DNA of 64,000 bases from Orychophragmus violaceus (lineage: Eukaryota > Streptophyta > Magnoliopsida > Brassicales > Brassicaceae). Shown here one piece after another: positions 32,636-45,821 of this stretch. The notes below the pieces were generated by a model. It was not told the origin of the DNA and did no database searches. It worked only from the letters and a program-made list of their open reading frames with translations. Position numbers and translations under genes: made by a program. Positions within the stretch are counted from its first letter, which is position 1, and each line of letters begins with the position of its first letter. The DNA is taken from the NCBI GenBank assembly GCA_030180135.1, contig CM058237.1, positions 105,911,904 to 105,975,903 of the forward strand, in the 5' to 3' direction.

Positions 32636-34524
32636 TTAGAAGTATTCCTTTAGGCTGGCTGAATTCCATGAACGCGGTAAGGCTTTCCCTTTCATTGATT
32701 CCAGCTCATAAACGCCTGGTTTGACGACTTTAGTGATCTTATAGGGTCCTTCCCATTTGGCGCCGAGTTTGCCAGCTCTCCATTCCTTCGTATTCTGGTA
32801 GACCTTGCGAAGTATGTAGTCGCCGACCTGAACGTGTCGCTCTTTGACCTTTTGGTTATAGTACCGAGCCACGAGTTGTTGATAGTTCTGGATACGCAGT
32901 AAAGCTCGGTTTCGTTCTTCTTCGATTGTATCGAGAGCTTGGATTAATATCTTCTCGTTAATTTCATGATGCTGTGGCATGAGAGCTCGTCGCAAGGTGT
33001 AGACATTTGCTTCCGCCGGGAACATTGCATCTACGCCAAAGGCTAAAGAGAACAGGGTGGCCCCTGTTGTGCGGTGAGGGGTCGTCAGCCCAGATTCCTT
33101 TCTTTCTTTCGAGGTGCTTTTTAATGCCGTTTATGATGGCTTTGTTTATGGCTTCGACTTGTCCGTTTCCCTGAGGATACCTCGGTGTTGACTTGCTGAG
33201 CCTTATGTCCCATTTTTTGCAGAAGCCTTCGAAAAGGTTGGAGATGAATTGCGACCCATTGTCCGTGACAATCTCATAGGGTAATCCATATCGGCATATG
33301 ATATATTTCCGGACAAAGTTTTGGACTTGGACGTCATGGATCTCCACGTAGGCTTTGGCCTCAACCCACTTTGTGAAGTAGTCGGTCAGGATCAGCAGGA
33401 AACGTCTTTGGTTCGACAGCGGCAGCGGTTCGACGATGTCCATTGCCCATCTCATGAATGGATAAGCCGCAGTTGATGTCGTCAGTAGCTATGTAGGTCG
33501 GTGTATAAATGGCGCATGACGCTGAAATTTTTCACATTTGTTGGAATAGGTCTCGCAGTCGGCTACCATAGTTGGCCAGTAATGTCCATTTAACTTAATC
33601 CTGAGGGCAAGAGACCGTCCTCCGGAGTGATTTCCGCAGTCTCCCGAATGTGTTTCCTCGAGAACTCGGTCGACTTCATCTCCGTGTATGCATCTTAGGA
33701 GGACTTTGTTGGCCGAGTACTTATAGAGTATGCCGTTGTGCATCGTGTACCGTGCGCTTCTGACCTTGAGCCGGCGCGCCGACCATTTGTCCTCGGGTAA
33801 TTTTCCCTCGGTGAGATATGTTATGATATATTGTCGCAAATCTGTGCCAACATCTGTTAGAAGGGCAATGAGGTCGATGCCTTTCGCCTGAGCGTTGTGA
33901 TACACACCGCTTTGGTCATCCTGTCGGATCGTGAAACGGCATCGTCGAGAGCTGATTCTTCGTGGTTGCTTTCGGGCGGCGGGATACAGGGCTCGTGAAT
34001 TGTCTCCACTGGGATTCGCCGGCAGAGATCGGGATTCGATGCCAGAGATGCGAGTGCGTCTGCTGGGGCATTCTCTTTCCTCGGAATCTGGACGATATCA
34101 AAGAATTCGAAGGTGCTAGTGAGCTCTAGTGACGCCTTTCGGTAGGCCTCCATTCGCTCGTTTTTAGCTTCGTAGTCTCCATTGATCTGGTTTGCCACTA
34201 GCATAGAGTCACAGTGGGCCAAAAGATGTCGCACCCCAATCTCTCTAGCTAGCCTGAGACCGGCCAATAGGGCTTCGTACTCGGCTGTATTGTTAGTGGC
34301 TGTGAAACCCAGCTTGAACGATTGTTCCAATATTTCTCCCGTTGGTGATATGAGACGTACTCCTACCCCGGCTCCTTTTTTGGATGAAGCGCCATCGACA
34401 AACAGTTTCCAATTTTTGTCTTCTAACTGGGTACTGACATCTAGTTCCGGTGACAACTCTACAAGAAAATCGGCTATCACCTGTGATTTGGCGGTTGTCC
34501 TGTTTCTGTACTCGATGTCGTACT
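32636..34524 (-). pseudogene. T pol 3' half: additional RNase H and integrase, broken
   Basis: Continues leftwards from the E insertion. The first part (about 34480-34000) is the second, 'archaeal-type' RNase H of Tat elements (KLFVDGASSKKGAGVG...AEYEAL), then an H2C2 zinc region (33500-33700) and integrase with ILTDYF, IVTDNGSQF and PQGNGQVEA carrying the three catalytic acids. The C-terminal domain ends ...WNSASLKEYF at 32636. Damage: a frameshift near 33900, a TAG at 33489-33491, and a frameshift near 33085. The reading frame through the E insertion site matches that on the far side at 41886, which proves that E split this gene. Confidence 0.85.
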
Positions 34525-35162
34525 CGTTGGATCTCCTAGGATCTAGGGTTTGATATATTGAATTAAAACCAACCTCGTTCTTACCTTTGAACTGGCAGCG
34601 GAATAAGAATGGTGAACGAGATCAGTGGAGCAACGCAGATGCCTTGCCTCTACCAGATACACACGCACGCTCGCTGAAAACGGGATGCTAGTGCCGGATC
34701 AACGGGAATCGAACCTCTCTGGTGTGTCTACTGTTTCTGTCAAGAAAAGTGGACGGCTTACTGTTTAGGTCGAAACTCTCGAGTTTTATTCGACCTAAAC
34801 ATGCTTAACGGGCCAAAATTAAGTCCCAACCCGAAAATCTGTTTCGGAAATTCCGAACTGTGTCGATCGACACACAAGCTGTGTCGATTGACACAACACC
34901 ATTATATCGATTATAATGCACATCCAATGCACATTAACATGATCATTACCATAATGATCATTCCCATGTCGTAGCTTCCAGTTTGCTTAGGTGTGTGACC
35001 CTATAGGATCATATAATACTGGTAGTAAGTCTACAACTTACAGACTGCAAGAGGCTTCTAGCAAAACATTGCAACCACCCAGTATTATACGAATGTCTGA
35101 TCTCGACACACAACTATCATCAGGAGTGAGTACAAGTGTGATTTCAGGACACTATCCCAACA
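34525..35162 (-). repeat. Copia E 3' LTR (left copy, 638 bp; terminal TG changed to CG)
   Basis: Starts CGTTGGATC where the right copy starts TGTTGGATC, and ends ATCCCAACA. It carries a pair of TCGATCGACAC-like palindromes (34859-34893). Followed by the complement of the polypurine tract. Confidence 0.9.
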
Positions 35163-35984
35163 ATCTCCCACTTGTACTGGAATCATCTATTCCTATAATC
35201 CTTTTGTCTCTATATCTCGATTTGGCATAAGGCAAGATTGGTGTCATCCTTATTAAGCCAACATCTTGTTTATCGAACTCCTGATCTCATACTGAACATT
35301 ACAAACAACTGAACTACAGTTCGTTTGAGTGCGGCCACACATTCTCTCAGTATTCAATCTTCGATAGGCCCTGAGATATTTATCTCCCGTTATACAGGAG
35401 GGACAAATCCCATCTTGTTCCATCCCTGTTTCAACGCACACTTCATGATATACTTGAACAGTGCCGTTATAGTCGCCAGTTACGGGTCGACGTTTGACAA
35501 AGTCAAAGTGTACCAATTCATATGCAAGAAAGCATGATGAACTCAGGTCTAAGGACTACACTCTATAGTCGTAATGAGAACCTCTTATGACACAGATATA
35601 ACTATCTTGTAGACTTCTCATTAGCGGGTCATGTCCGATCATATGTTCACTAACATATATCTATGTGACTGACTGCGATAATCATATCATTGGCTCCATG
35701 AAACTTAGCCAACAGTCACCTCACAATCTAGTCTCTCGCGGTTGCCATTGTCCCACTTTGACAACCTCGACTAGGGACAAAACATAATTTATTAACGTAT
35801 AGGGTTTCATGATCAAGTCCTCAACTTGATGACCTATAATATGTCATAAACTTATTTTGGGACCATTATTTAGATCACAATAAATAATGCTGAAATCAAA
35901 TTTCATTAAACATTTCCAAAAGAATGTTTACAAGAGCGTCTTATTATAACTAAAACAAAACTAAAACTCCCACTAGAATCAAGA
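35163..35984 (-). other. Copia E 3' untranslated region and polypurine tract
   Basis: Non-coding 3' UTR homologous to those of A-D, F and G. The polypurine tract complement 'atctcccacttg' adjoins the LTR. Confidence 0.7.
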
Positions 35985-38900
35985 TTAAATCTTAAGATCT
36001 CTAATGCCTACAGCAGTCGTATGACTGTCATGCTTAGTCCTTGGGAGTGACTTAGTCAGAGGATCAGCGATATTCTCGTATGTCGGAACTCGGCTGATCT
36101 TCACATCACCTCTATTGACGATATCACGAATCAGGTGATATCTCCTTTCCACGTGTTTGGACTTCTGGGGTGACCTGGGTTCTTTCGCCTGAGCAATGGC
36201 TCCATTGTTGTCACAAAACAAAGCCACTGGCTCCAAGATACTAGGAACCACACCAAGTTCAGTCATGAACTTCTTGATCCAAACAGCTTCCTTTGCCGCT
36301 TCTGAAGCAGCAACATATTCAGCTTCCGTCGTGGAATCAGCTACGGTATTCTGCTTAGAGCTCTTCCAGCTCACTGCACCGCCATTTAGACAAAAGACAT
36401 ATCCAGACTGTGATCGGAAATCGTCTATGTCCGTCTGAAAACTCGCATCGGTGAATCCATTCACCACAAGTTCTTCACTTCCTCCATACACCAGGAATTT
36501 AACCTTAGTATGTCTCAAATTCTTGAGAATATTCTTGACAGCTGTCCAGTGAACTTCACCTGGATCAGATTGGTATCTACTCGTCATGCTTAACGCGTAA
36601 GCTACATCTGGACGAGTGCAGAGCATGACATACATAATAGATCCTATTGCGGAAGCATAAGGAATCCTATTCATGCATTCTCGCTCAGCAGGTGTCGCCG
36701 GACACTGCTTCTTGCTGAGACTGGTGCCATGAGACATCGGTATGAAGCCCTTCTTGGAATCATGCATCCTGAATATGTGCAGTACCTTATCAATATAAGT
36801 GTCCTGGCACAATCCAATCAGCCTGTTCACTCTATCTCTGTAGATTCTGATTCCAAGAATATACGCGGCTTCTCCCATGTCTTTCATGGAAAAATAACTT
36901 CCGAGCCAAGTCTTAACAGACTGAAGCAACAGAACGTCATTACCAAGGAGGAGTATGTCATCGACATACAGTACAAGAAACGCAATTTGGCGCCCACTAG
37001 TCTTCTTGTAAACACATGGTTCCTCTTCGTTCTTGATGAAACCAAATTGTTTTACTGCTTCATCAAAACGAAGATTCCAAATCCGTGATGCTTGCTTCAA
37101 TCCATAAATGGATTTATGAAGCTTGCATACCTTCTCAGCGTTCTTAGGATCGACAAAACCTTCAGGCTATGTCATATACACATCCTCTTCCAGAATACCA
37201 TTCAGGAATGCGGTTTTGACATCCATTTGCCAAATCTCATAATCATCATGAGCGGCAATCGCTAGAAAAATCCGAATGGATTTAAAGATAGCGATTGGGG
37301 AATAGGTTTCATCATAGTCAATACCATGAATTTGCTTGAAACCTTTAGCCACCAACCTCGCTTTGTAAATATGTACATTGCCATCCACGTCAATCTTCTT
37401 CTTGAAGATCCATTTACACTCAATGGCTTTTGCACCATTAGGTAAATCGACCAAGGACCATACTTGGTTTTCTGACATGGATCCCATTTCGGACTTAGAG
37501 GCTCCAAGCCACTTTTCGGAGTCCGGGCCCATCATTGCTTTCGCGAAGGTCGCTGGTTCGTCACTATCAATGATCATCAGATCATTTGAATCGGTCACGA
37601 GAAATCCATAGTATCTCTCGGGTTCGTGACGGATCCTTCCGGATCTATGAAATTCAGGCTCCACAGGCGCCGGTTCCACAGAACTTTGTGGATCCAACTG
37701 CTGCTCTTCCTCAGCAGGTTGAGCAGTATCCTGTGCATCTCGAATTTCTTCAAGATGTACGTTACTCCCACTGTTTTTCTTAGAGAGAAACTCCCTCTCA
37801 AGAAAAGAACAGTCCCGAGCAACAAATACTTTGTTCTCAAATTGGTTGTAAAAGTAGTATGCCTTGGTTTCCCTAGGATAACCAACGAAGTAGCATTTAT
37901 TTGATTTGGGTCCAAGCTTGTCAGAGATTAAACGTTTGACATAAGCCTCACAACCCCAAATCCTCAGTCCCAGTCCACAGTTCATGTGGTGTCTTTTCCA
38001 CTGATTTAGATGGTACCCTATTCAGTGTAAACGCGGACGTTTCTAGAGCGTATCCCCAAAAGGATAATGGAAGATTTGAATGACTCATCATAGACCGAAC
38101 TATATCCAATAAGGTTCGATTCCTCCTCTCTGACACTCCATTCCATTGGGGTGTTCCAGGAGGAGTGAGTTGTGAAATAATTCCACACTCGCTCAGATAG
38201 TCGCTGAACTCTTGACTCAAGTATTCTCCTCCGCGATCCGATCGCAGAGCTTTGATACTTTTGCCAAGTTGGTTCTGTACTTCATTCTTGAATTCCTTGA
38301 ATCTATCAAAGGATTCTGACTTGTGTCTCATCAGATAGACATAGCCATACCTACTGAAATCATCAATGAAGGTGATGAAGTACTTATAATTTCCTCTGGC
38401 AACAGTACTCATTGGCCCACATACATCAGTATGAATAAGGCCCAATAAATCACTGGCCCTTTCATTTGGTTTGTTGAAAGGGGCTCTAGCTATTTTGCCC
38501 ATCAAACAAGATTCGCATTTCTCACATGATTCAAAATCAAATGAGCCCAGAAGCCCATTCCGATGGAGCCTTTGGATGTGTTTCTCATTGATATGGCCTA
38601 AACGACAATGCCATAAGAAAGTCAGGTTTTCGTCATTGGACTTAAACCTCTTTGTATTCATGTTAAAGACATGCATTTCTTGGTTTAATACATATAACCC
38701 ATTATCTAATGGGGCGCTACCATAAAATGCACCATCACGATTAAAAGAACAAACTTTATTCTTAACAGCAAAATCAAAACCTTCCAAATCCAAAACGGAA
38801 ACTGAAATTATGTTTCTGCTAATCGCAGGTACAAAGTAGCAATTATTTAAAATTAAAACCATGCCCGAAGGTAAGGACAACTCGTAGGTGCCTACGGCCA

Positions 38901-39930
38901 GTGCAGCAACCTTAGCTCCATTCCCGACCCGTAGCTCTACTTGTCCTTTCTTCAGCGTCCTACTATTTCTTAGTGCCTGCACATCAGTAAAAATGTGAGC
39001 ACCGCAGCCGGTATCCAATACCCACGAAGTAGAACGAGAAGATATTACATTAAGTTCGATAACATAAATACCTGAATCAGACGCATCATACGTCTTCTTC
39101 AGCTTCTTGTAATCTTCCATGAACTTCTTGCAGTCTCTCTTCCAATGCCCTAACTGCTTGCAGTAGTTGCACTTATCCTCAGGAGAAGGCCAGGATTTGA
39201 GCTTCGGCTTGGGCTTGTCCTGACTCTCAGTCTGAACAACTTGGGCCTTTCCCTTATCCTTCTTAGGTTTCTTAAACCTTTTACCCCCTTGTACCATCAG
39301 TACACTGGGAGTTGCCTTCTTGAGATTCGGCTCTGCTGTCTTCAGCATGCCGTGCAACTCAGTCAATGTCTTAGTCATGTTTTGCATGTTGTAGTTCATG
39401 ATGAACTGATCAAAACACGACGGCAAAGACTGCAGAATCATGTCAGTGGCTAGCTCCTGGCTAATGGCACAGTCCAGTTTCCCCAGGTTATCAATGTAAC
39501 CCATCATTTTAAGGACATGAGGACTTACTGGACTGTCCTTAGCCAGCTTGCAATCCATGAGAGATTTAACCGTCTGGTATATCTCTGTGCGAGCTTGCTC
39601 CTGAAACAAAGCTTTCAGGCTGTTAATCATCTCAATGGGTGACATCACGTTCTCATATTGCTTCTGCAGCTCAGAGTTCATAGTCACCAGCATTAGACAA
39701 TTAACATCTTTGACATCAGCTGAATGCTTATCCCAAGCATTCTTTTCTGTCTGCGGGGCATTGGAACGTGGCCTCTTGGTGAGAACTCTTTCAAGGACAT
39801 ATTCCTTGTTCTCCTGCCTGAGAACTATTCTTAGGTTCCGATACCATTCCAAGAAATTAGATCCATTCAACTTGTCCTTCTCAAGGACGGATCTTAGTGA
39901 GAAAGTCTTCATGTGATTTGAGACAGACAT
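35985..39930 (-). pseudogene. Copia E Gag-Pol, one frameshift and one stop
   Basis: The likely start is ATG at 39930 (MSVSNHMKTFSLRS). The first frame reaches integrase and stops at 37948; a deletion of about 20 bp after ELWTG (near 37960) shifts the frame; reading resumes from 37985 to a TAG at 37167-37169, where relatives have glutamine, and continues in frame to 35985. CCHC knuckle, protease DTG, HHCC, D,D35E, YVDD and RNase H are all present across the pieces. Damage is light, so E was probably autonomous when it inserted. Confidence 0.88.
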
Positions 39931-41234
39931 AGCTGTAATTAAAAGAGGTAGAGTTTTAGTTATAATGTTCAAGGAATGAGAATTCTTATCTAATAAGAAA
40001 AACTCGCATTGTATTCAAAACTATGTTTCCTCAGATGAATACAATGAACCAAGATCCTTAGATCACTAAAATTCGAGTGGGCGACTCGCCGTTACTCAAA
40101 CTTTAGTTATCTAGGTAAGCAAATCATTGCTAATTGTACCTAGTACAACTCTTGGTCGTAGATGAGGCAAACTATGTCTAATCTACTCTGATGTCTCTGG
40201 GCCCAGAACTTCTGACAGCCCAGTCAAGTAAAACCAATCTCTTCTGTCTTGTGATCACTAATAGTTGCACTGCAAATCTATCAACGATCACCTGCATTAC
40301 TCATGTTGCTGTGGATACCAAGGACTCCAAGGATATCTAACAACAACACGAGTCCTGACAATAGACAAGATCAGGCAAGACATCAAGATCACTTGATATT
40401 TGGTTGAGGAAAAGAATTATTTTATCTTGATGTATATCCAATATACATCCAAGAAGTAATAAGTTTATTTAAAACAATCAGTTTTATTAGTTTTAGGTTC
40501 ATCTAGAACTTTTAGGATTAAATTGTTCTGGTATATGCAAATTTGTGGTCCAACCAGCACATCTGCGAACGTCGTGTCGATCGACGCCAACCATTGGCAT
40601 CGGTCGACGCAGCCATACTTAAACCGATCTTCGATAACCGGTCAAACCGGATCGAATTTACTTAACCGATTCAATCCAATTGAACCAGTTCGGTTTAATG
40701 GTCCATGTCGATCGTCACACACTGTGTGTCGATCGACATTACCAAACCTGAACCAATTGGTTAATTAAAATTAACCGAGCGAGATTCAATCCAATTGAAC
40801 CGATTTATTTAATCGCATTGCCTGTGTCGACCGACACACCCTGTGTATCGATCGACACAGCAGGAATACGGGTACTCGATCTCAGATCGAAACCCTAAAA
40901 TTATTTACGGATTTTCGCTTTGTGTCGATCGACACTTTGCGACAAACCCTAAAATTTTATTGCGAGTTTTCGCTCTGTGTCGACCGACACACGCTTTGTG
41001 TCGATCGACACCCTGCGACAAACCCTAAAATTTTACGTGTTATTTCGCGGCGTGTCGACCGACACACGCTTTGTGTCGATCGACACAGTGCGATTTCAAC
41101 AGTTCATCGCTTTTTCAACATGCATACAATCCGAGATTTACACAAGAAAAACGATTTAGCAGGCAATTTTAACAATTCAACAACCACAAGTTTCGAATTA
41201 ATTGCACCAGATTCAATAGCTAAACCCTAACAAC
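39931..41234 (-). other. Copia E 5' leader with six palindrome pairs and a CAGUG hairpin
   Basis: From the primer site inwards: a dense cluster of GTGTCGATCGACAC and GTGTCGACCGACAC palindromes between 41085 and 40573, often in pairs 10-20 bp apart, then 'aaccgattcaatccaattg' repeats, then the TTTGCAGTGCAAC hairpin (40264-40276). No coding frame. Confidence 0.7.
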
Positions 41235-41246
41235 GCTCTGATACCA
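41235..41246 (-). other. Primer-binding site of copia E (initiator Met tRNA)
   Basis: Minus strand TGGTATCAGAGC one base inside the LTR at 41248. Confidence 0.85.
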
Positions 41247-41247
41247 C

Positions 41248-41885
41248 TGTTGGATCTCCTAGGATCTAGGGTTTGATATATTGAATTAAAACCAACCTCG
41301 TTCTTACCTTTGAACTGGCAGCAGAATAAGAATGGTGAACGAGATCAGTGGAGCAACGCAGATGCCTTGCCTCTACCAGATACACACGCACGCTCGCTGG
41401 AAACGGGATGCTAGTGCCGGATCAACGGGAATCGAACCTCTCTGGTGTGTCTACTGTTTCTGTCAAGAAAAGTGGACGGCTTACTGTTTAGGTCGAAACT
41501 CTCGAGTTTTATTCGACCTAAACATGCTTAACGGGCCAAAATTAAGTCCCAACCCGAAAAGTTGTTTCGGAAATTCCGAACTGTGTTCATCGACACACAA
41601 GTTGTGTCGATCGACACAACACCATTATATCGATTATAATGCACATCCAATGCACATTAATATGATCATTACCATAATGATCATTCCCATGTCGTAGCTT
41701 CCAGTTTGCTTAGGTGTGTGACCCTATAGGATCATATAATACTGGTAGTAAGTCTACAACTTACAGACTGCAAGAGGCTTCTAGCAAAACATTACAACCA
41801 CCCAGTATTATACGAATGTCTGATCTCGACACACAACTATCATCAGGAGTGAGTACAAGTGTGATTTCAGGACACTATCCCAACA
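41248..41885 (-). repeat. Copia E 5' LTR (right copy, 638 bp)
   Basis: TGTTGGATC...ATCCCAACA with TSD GTACT at 41886-41890. One palindrome that is intact in the left copy (GTGTCGATCGACAC) reads GTGTTCATCGACAC here. Confidence 0.9.
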
Positions 41886-43768
41886 GTACTCGCTTAGTTC
41901 CACCGCCCATTTGGCCAGGCGACCGGATTGCCCTGGACTGTGTAGGATTGTCCGAAGGGGTTGGCTGCTTAGCACGGTGATTGAATGTGATTGTAAGTAA
42001 GGTCGTAACTTCCTTGCTGAGATAACAACCGCAAGAGCCAGTTTTTCCATTGCAGGATATATGGTCTCGGCTCCATTCATTGTTTTGCTTACATAGAAGA
42101 TTGGTTTTTGTTCCCCTCGGTCCTCTCCTACTAGTACACCGCTGACTGCTGTTGTTGAGACCGCAATGTATAATAACAGAGTTTCACCGTTCTCGGGTTT
42201 CGACAATATCGGCGGGTTCGACAAGTAGTCCTTGAGCTCAATGAACGCCTCTTGACACTTATCGTCCCATATGAATCTTTTATTTCCTCGGAGGAGCTCG
42301 TAAAAGGGCAGGCATTTATCTGTAGAACGTGATATGAATCTTTTCAGGGCGGCTATGCGGCCGGTCAGACGTTGTACCTCTCGCGTGTTTTTGGGGGATG
42401 GTAAGTCGATTATAGCCGAGATTTCTTTTGGATTAGCTTTTATTCCTCTTCGGGTTACCACGTATCCCAGGAACTCTCCCGATGTTACTCCGAACGTACA
42501 CTTGGCCGGGTTGAGCTTCATTCCATATCGGTTGAGGATGTTAAAACACTCCTTCAAATGATCGACATGCTGGGATGCGACTAAGGATTTAACCAGCATG
42601 TCGTCAATATAGACTTCCATTGTTGTACTGAGTTGTCCTGCAAACATTCGGTTGACCAATCGCTGGTAGGTGGCGTCGGCGTTTTTGAGGCCAAATGGCA
42701 TGACCTTATAGCAGTAGGTGCCGCGTTCAGTGATGAATGCCGTCTTCTCTCGATCGTCCGGGTTCATGATAATTTGATTATATCCCGAGAACGCATCCAT
42801 GAAGGATAGTAATTCGTTTCCGGCGGTTGCTTCAACAAGTCGGTCAATATGCGGTAATGGGAAACTATCCTTTGGACATTCTTTGTTGAGGTCTGTAAAG
42901 TCGACACATACTCTCCACTTCCCGTTTTTCTTTTTGACGACGACCGGGTTAGCAAGCCAGTCGGGATATTTTACCTCTTGAATTGAACCGGCGTCGAGCA
43001 ATTTTTCTACCTCGTCGTTGACCGCCTTGGCCCTTTCAGGACTGAGCTTACGCCTCTTCTGTTTAATTGGCTTATAAGTAGGGTCTACATTGAGTTCATG
43101 GGTCGTGATCTTCGGGTTGATCCCCTTCATGTCTTTGACCGACCATGCGAAGGTCGCAACATTCTGCTGTAAGAAGGTGATCAATTCCCTTTTGATTTCT
43201 TCGAGTAGTTCTGCACCGATTCCTACGCATTTGCTTGCGTCTGAATCGTCGATGACGATCTGCTGGATAAGTTCCTTTTCGGGACCTTTTCTTCCTTGTT
43301 CTTTATCGATCATACACGATGGTACCCTTATCTTATGCTCCCTTGCGAAACACGACCGACTTGTTCTCTGGCAGCCCTTGGCTGTCTGTATTCCTTTGGG
43401 TGAAGGGAACTTGAGACATTGATTATATGTTGAAGGCACCGCCTTCATGCTATATAACCAGGGGGTTCCGAGGATGACATTATAAATGGTCGGCTTATCA
43501 ATGATATGAAATTTTACCATTTTGTTGACTCCTTCTGCGTAAACCGGTAGTTTGATCGTCCCGATGGTGTATGTTGTTTCGCTTGTGAACCCGGTCAACG
43601 GCTTGGCTTTTTGTTTGATGTCTTCTTCCTTGATCCCCATTTTCTTAAGTGTATCTAGGAAGATCAAGTCTATTGAACTACATGTATCTACCAAGATCCG
43701 AGATACTTGGCAGCTTCCGATAAGGAGCTCGACCACCAGTGGATCATTGTGAGGGTAGTGGGTTCCCC
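41886..43768 (-). pseudogene. T protease and reverse transcriptase-RNase H, protease active site mutated
   Basis: One long frame on the minus strand. The protease (about 43690) reads VDTCSS where the family has DTG/DSG, so the catalytic glycine is now cysteine and proteolysis is unlikely. Reverse transcriptase follows with FMDAFSGYNQI and YIDDM (near 42600-42614), then the RT-linked RNase H up to KWAVELSEY, where E is inserted. A one-base insertion near 43768 puts it out of frame with gag; in Tat elements the two are usually one frame. Confidence 0.88.
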
Positions 43769-45776
43769 CAAAGGTCTTGGTCGGTGAAGACGATGGGAGG
43801 ATCGTCTGACAGAATCGGCTTAGGTGCATTTTGTGCGGCCAACGCCATGCGTTCATACCCTTTGATTGATCGGACTGAATCGTTCACAGAGATTAAGCCG
43901 CCCATAATCATACTGATCCTTCGTACGGTTTTGGGAGTTTCCTCTTCATCTTCGTCCTCCTCATCCCGGTCGCGTTTCAGGGCTATGCTTTTGATGCGCC
44001 GTTGCTGCTTCTCTTGTTTGGGCGCTTGATTCTTAATCCGCTCCTCTCGGTTTCGATCTGCTTCCTCTTTTAACTCGTCTATGGATAGCTTGATCTCGCC
44101 GTTTACCAGTTGGGTGTACAGCGCGTCTTTGAGAGTCTTGCATTCTGAAGTGTTATGAGAAGTGGCTTTATGGAACTCGCAATACTTTTCTCCTAGCTCA
44201 GAAGCAGTCTGCGGTGCCGTTTCTTTTTCTTCCCTGCTCCACTTATTCCATGGTTTCGAGGATCGCGGTTTTCCGTTGTTACCGACTACCATTGTTGTCT
44301 TAGCCCCTTTGTCGTAGTGTTGTCTAGGTTCTCGGTCCTCTTTCTTGTCAGTCTGCTTAAAAGAGCCGAACTTCTTTGCCAGCGCTACCTTTTTCTCTTC
44401 CAATTCTACGAACTTGTTTGCTCGGTGGAGAGCGTCCTCAATGGTCAGTGGAGGGTTGACAACCAGGTCTTGGTAGAAAGGTGATTCGTGCCATACGGCG
44501 TTCGTCAAGGCCGCGATTGTGAACTTATCCGGGGCTTCCGCTCGTGTCATAGTCATTTTGAACCGATTTATGAAGGCCCTCAAGGTCTCCTTCTTTTCTT
44601 GGGACATCGACATTAGCGCGTTTAGCGATGTATCTTTGTTCACGTAGGCGAAGTGGTGTCTTACGAACGCTCGAGTGAGGTCGGCGAAGCAGTCGATCGT
44701 CTTGGGCGGGAGCCGCAAAAACCATGTCAACGCCTCTCCTTCCAAGGTCTCGGCGAATAGTTGGCAGAAGCCGATGTCGTGTTCTTTGCTTGATGAAAAT
44801 CGTGCTTTTTCTGCCATGATTATGAAAGTTGTCAGGTGAGAGGCGGGATCCTTTGTTCCGTTATACATTGGCAGCCTAAGTTTCTCCTTTTGGCGAATGT
44901 ACGTATTCACGATGCGCGAGGTGAAAGGAGTTCTTTGAGTCTCCTCGATGATCCGGTCAATCTCAGGTGCCGATCCCTTAACGTTGTGAACCTCTCCCTT
45001 AAGTTCTTTTAGGGTATCTCTGAGCTCGGTCAATTGTTTTTTGACCTGGTTGCGGCTCGCTCTTTTTTCTGTGCCAAGAATTTCCTCCGGGGATGTACCT
45101 CGCTTGTAGCGACGGTTATCCCGACGTGAGTCATTTTCACGGTGCGAGCTCGGCCTGTGATCAGAACCTCGGTCATGCTGAGATTCATAATCATTTTGCT
45201 CGTATTCGTATTCTCGGTCCCTGTTGGGTGAGTAGCGCTCATCATGCGAGTTGTCTCGCTTCTGACGCGATCCCCGGTTGAGTTCGTCCGAGTTCTTCCT
45301 TCGATGTGAGCCTCGCTCATGCTTGTCGTTCTCATCGCGTTCTCGGCGCAAGTCTTTCTCGATTTTATGGTCTCGGTTTCCTTCGGGCGTGTCACTGAGT
45401 CGCTTGACGACCTTGTTTTTTTACCTTCGGAGGGATATCTCTTTTGGATTTCCTCGATTGTTGGTCTGAACGAAATTCGATCTTGCTCAGACTGCAACAG
45501 GTCGATTTTTTCCGAGAATCCCCTTATCAGGTTATTCTGTGAATCGATCTTGGCCATTAGAGTGGCTAGTACCTCGTCTTGGTCGACCTGTCCAGCCTTT
45601 TTGTCGAGTGACGGGATACGTGTACCGTCGTCTCGACCTCCCGGCTTGGCACCTTGTGGCGTTTTGCCGTTGGGCGCCACGTTTTCATCGTCATGATCGC
45701 TTAATTCGCAATCACTTTCATCGATTTCAACCCTGGGGTTGTCCTCTAGATTAAGGTCATCGTTATTTTCAGACAT
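43744..45776 (-). pseudogene. T Gag, frameshifted in an A7 run
   Basis: Start MSENNDDLNLEDNP at 45776. An acidic N-terminus is followed by a frameshift in a run of seven A (minus strand, 45416-45422): reading goes from one frame to the next there, as expected from loss of one A. The rest has a long Arg/Asp/Glu-rich segment, the Retrotrans_gag core (about 44950-44450, e.g. EALTWFLRLPP), and a CEFHKATSHNTSEC zinc-knuckle-like motif (about 44140-44190). The frame closes at 43744 just after the second frameshift. Otherwise well preserved. Confidence 0.85.
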
Positions 45777-45801
45777 CTCGTTCAGAAATTTCTCTTAGAA
45801 C

Positions 45802-45819
45802 TCCCCACAGTCGGCGCCA
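45802..45819 (-). other. Primer-binding site of T
   Basis: Minus strand TGGCGCCGACTGTGGGGA two bases inside the LTR. TGGCGCC is typical for plant gypsy elements, but the downstream bases do not match the tRNA-Asp type I know, so the primer tRNA is not named. Confidence 0.65.
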
Positions 45820-45821
45820 AT

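Larger units (their letters stand above)
34525..41885 (-). mobile_element. Copia element E (minus strand), TSD GTACT
   Basis: A complete 7361-bp element with two 638-bp LTRs (34525-35162, 41248-41885) and TSD GTACT (34520-34524, 41886-41890). It disrupts T pol. The outermost base pair of the left LTR reads CG where TG is expected, a terminal mutation. I count about ten differences between LTRs, making it the oldest complete copia here. Gag-pol has one frameshift and one stop. Its coding sequence is closest to C. Confidence 0.9.
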
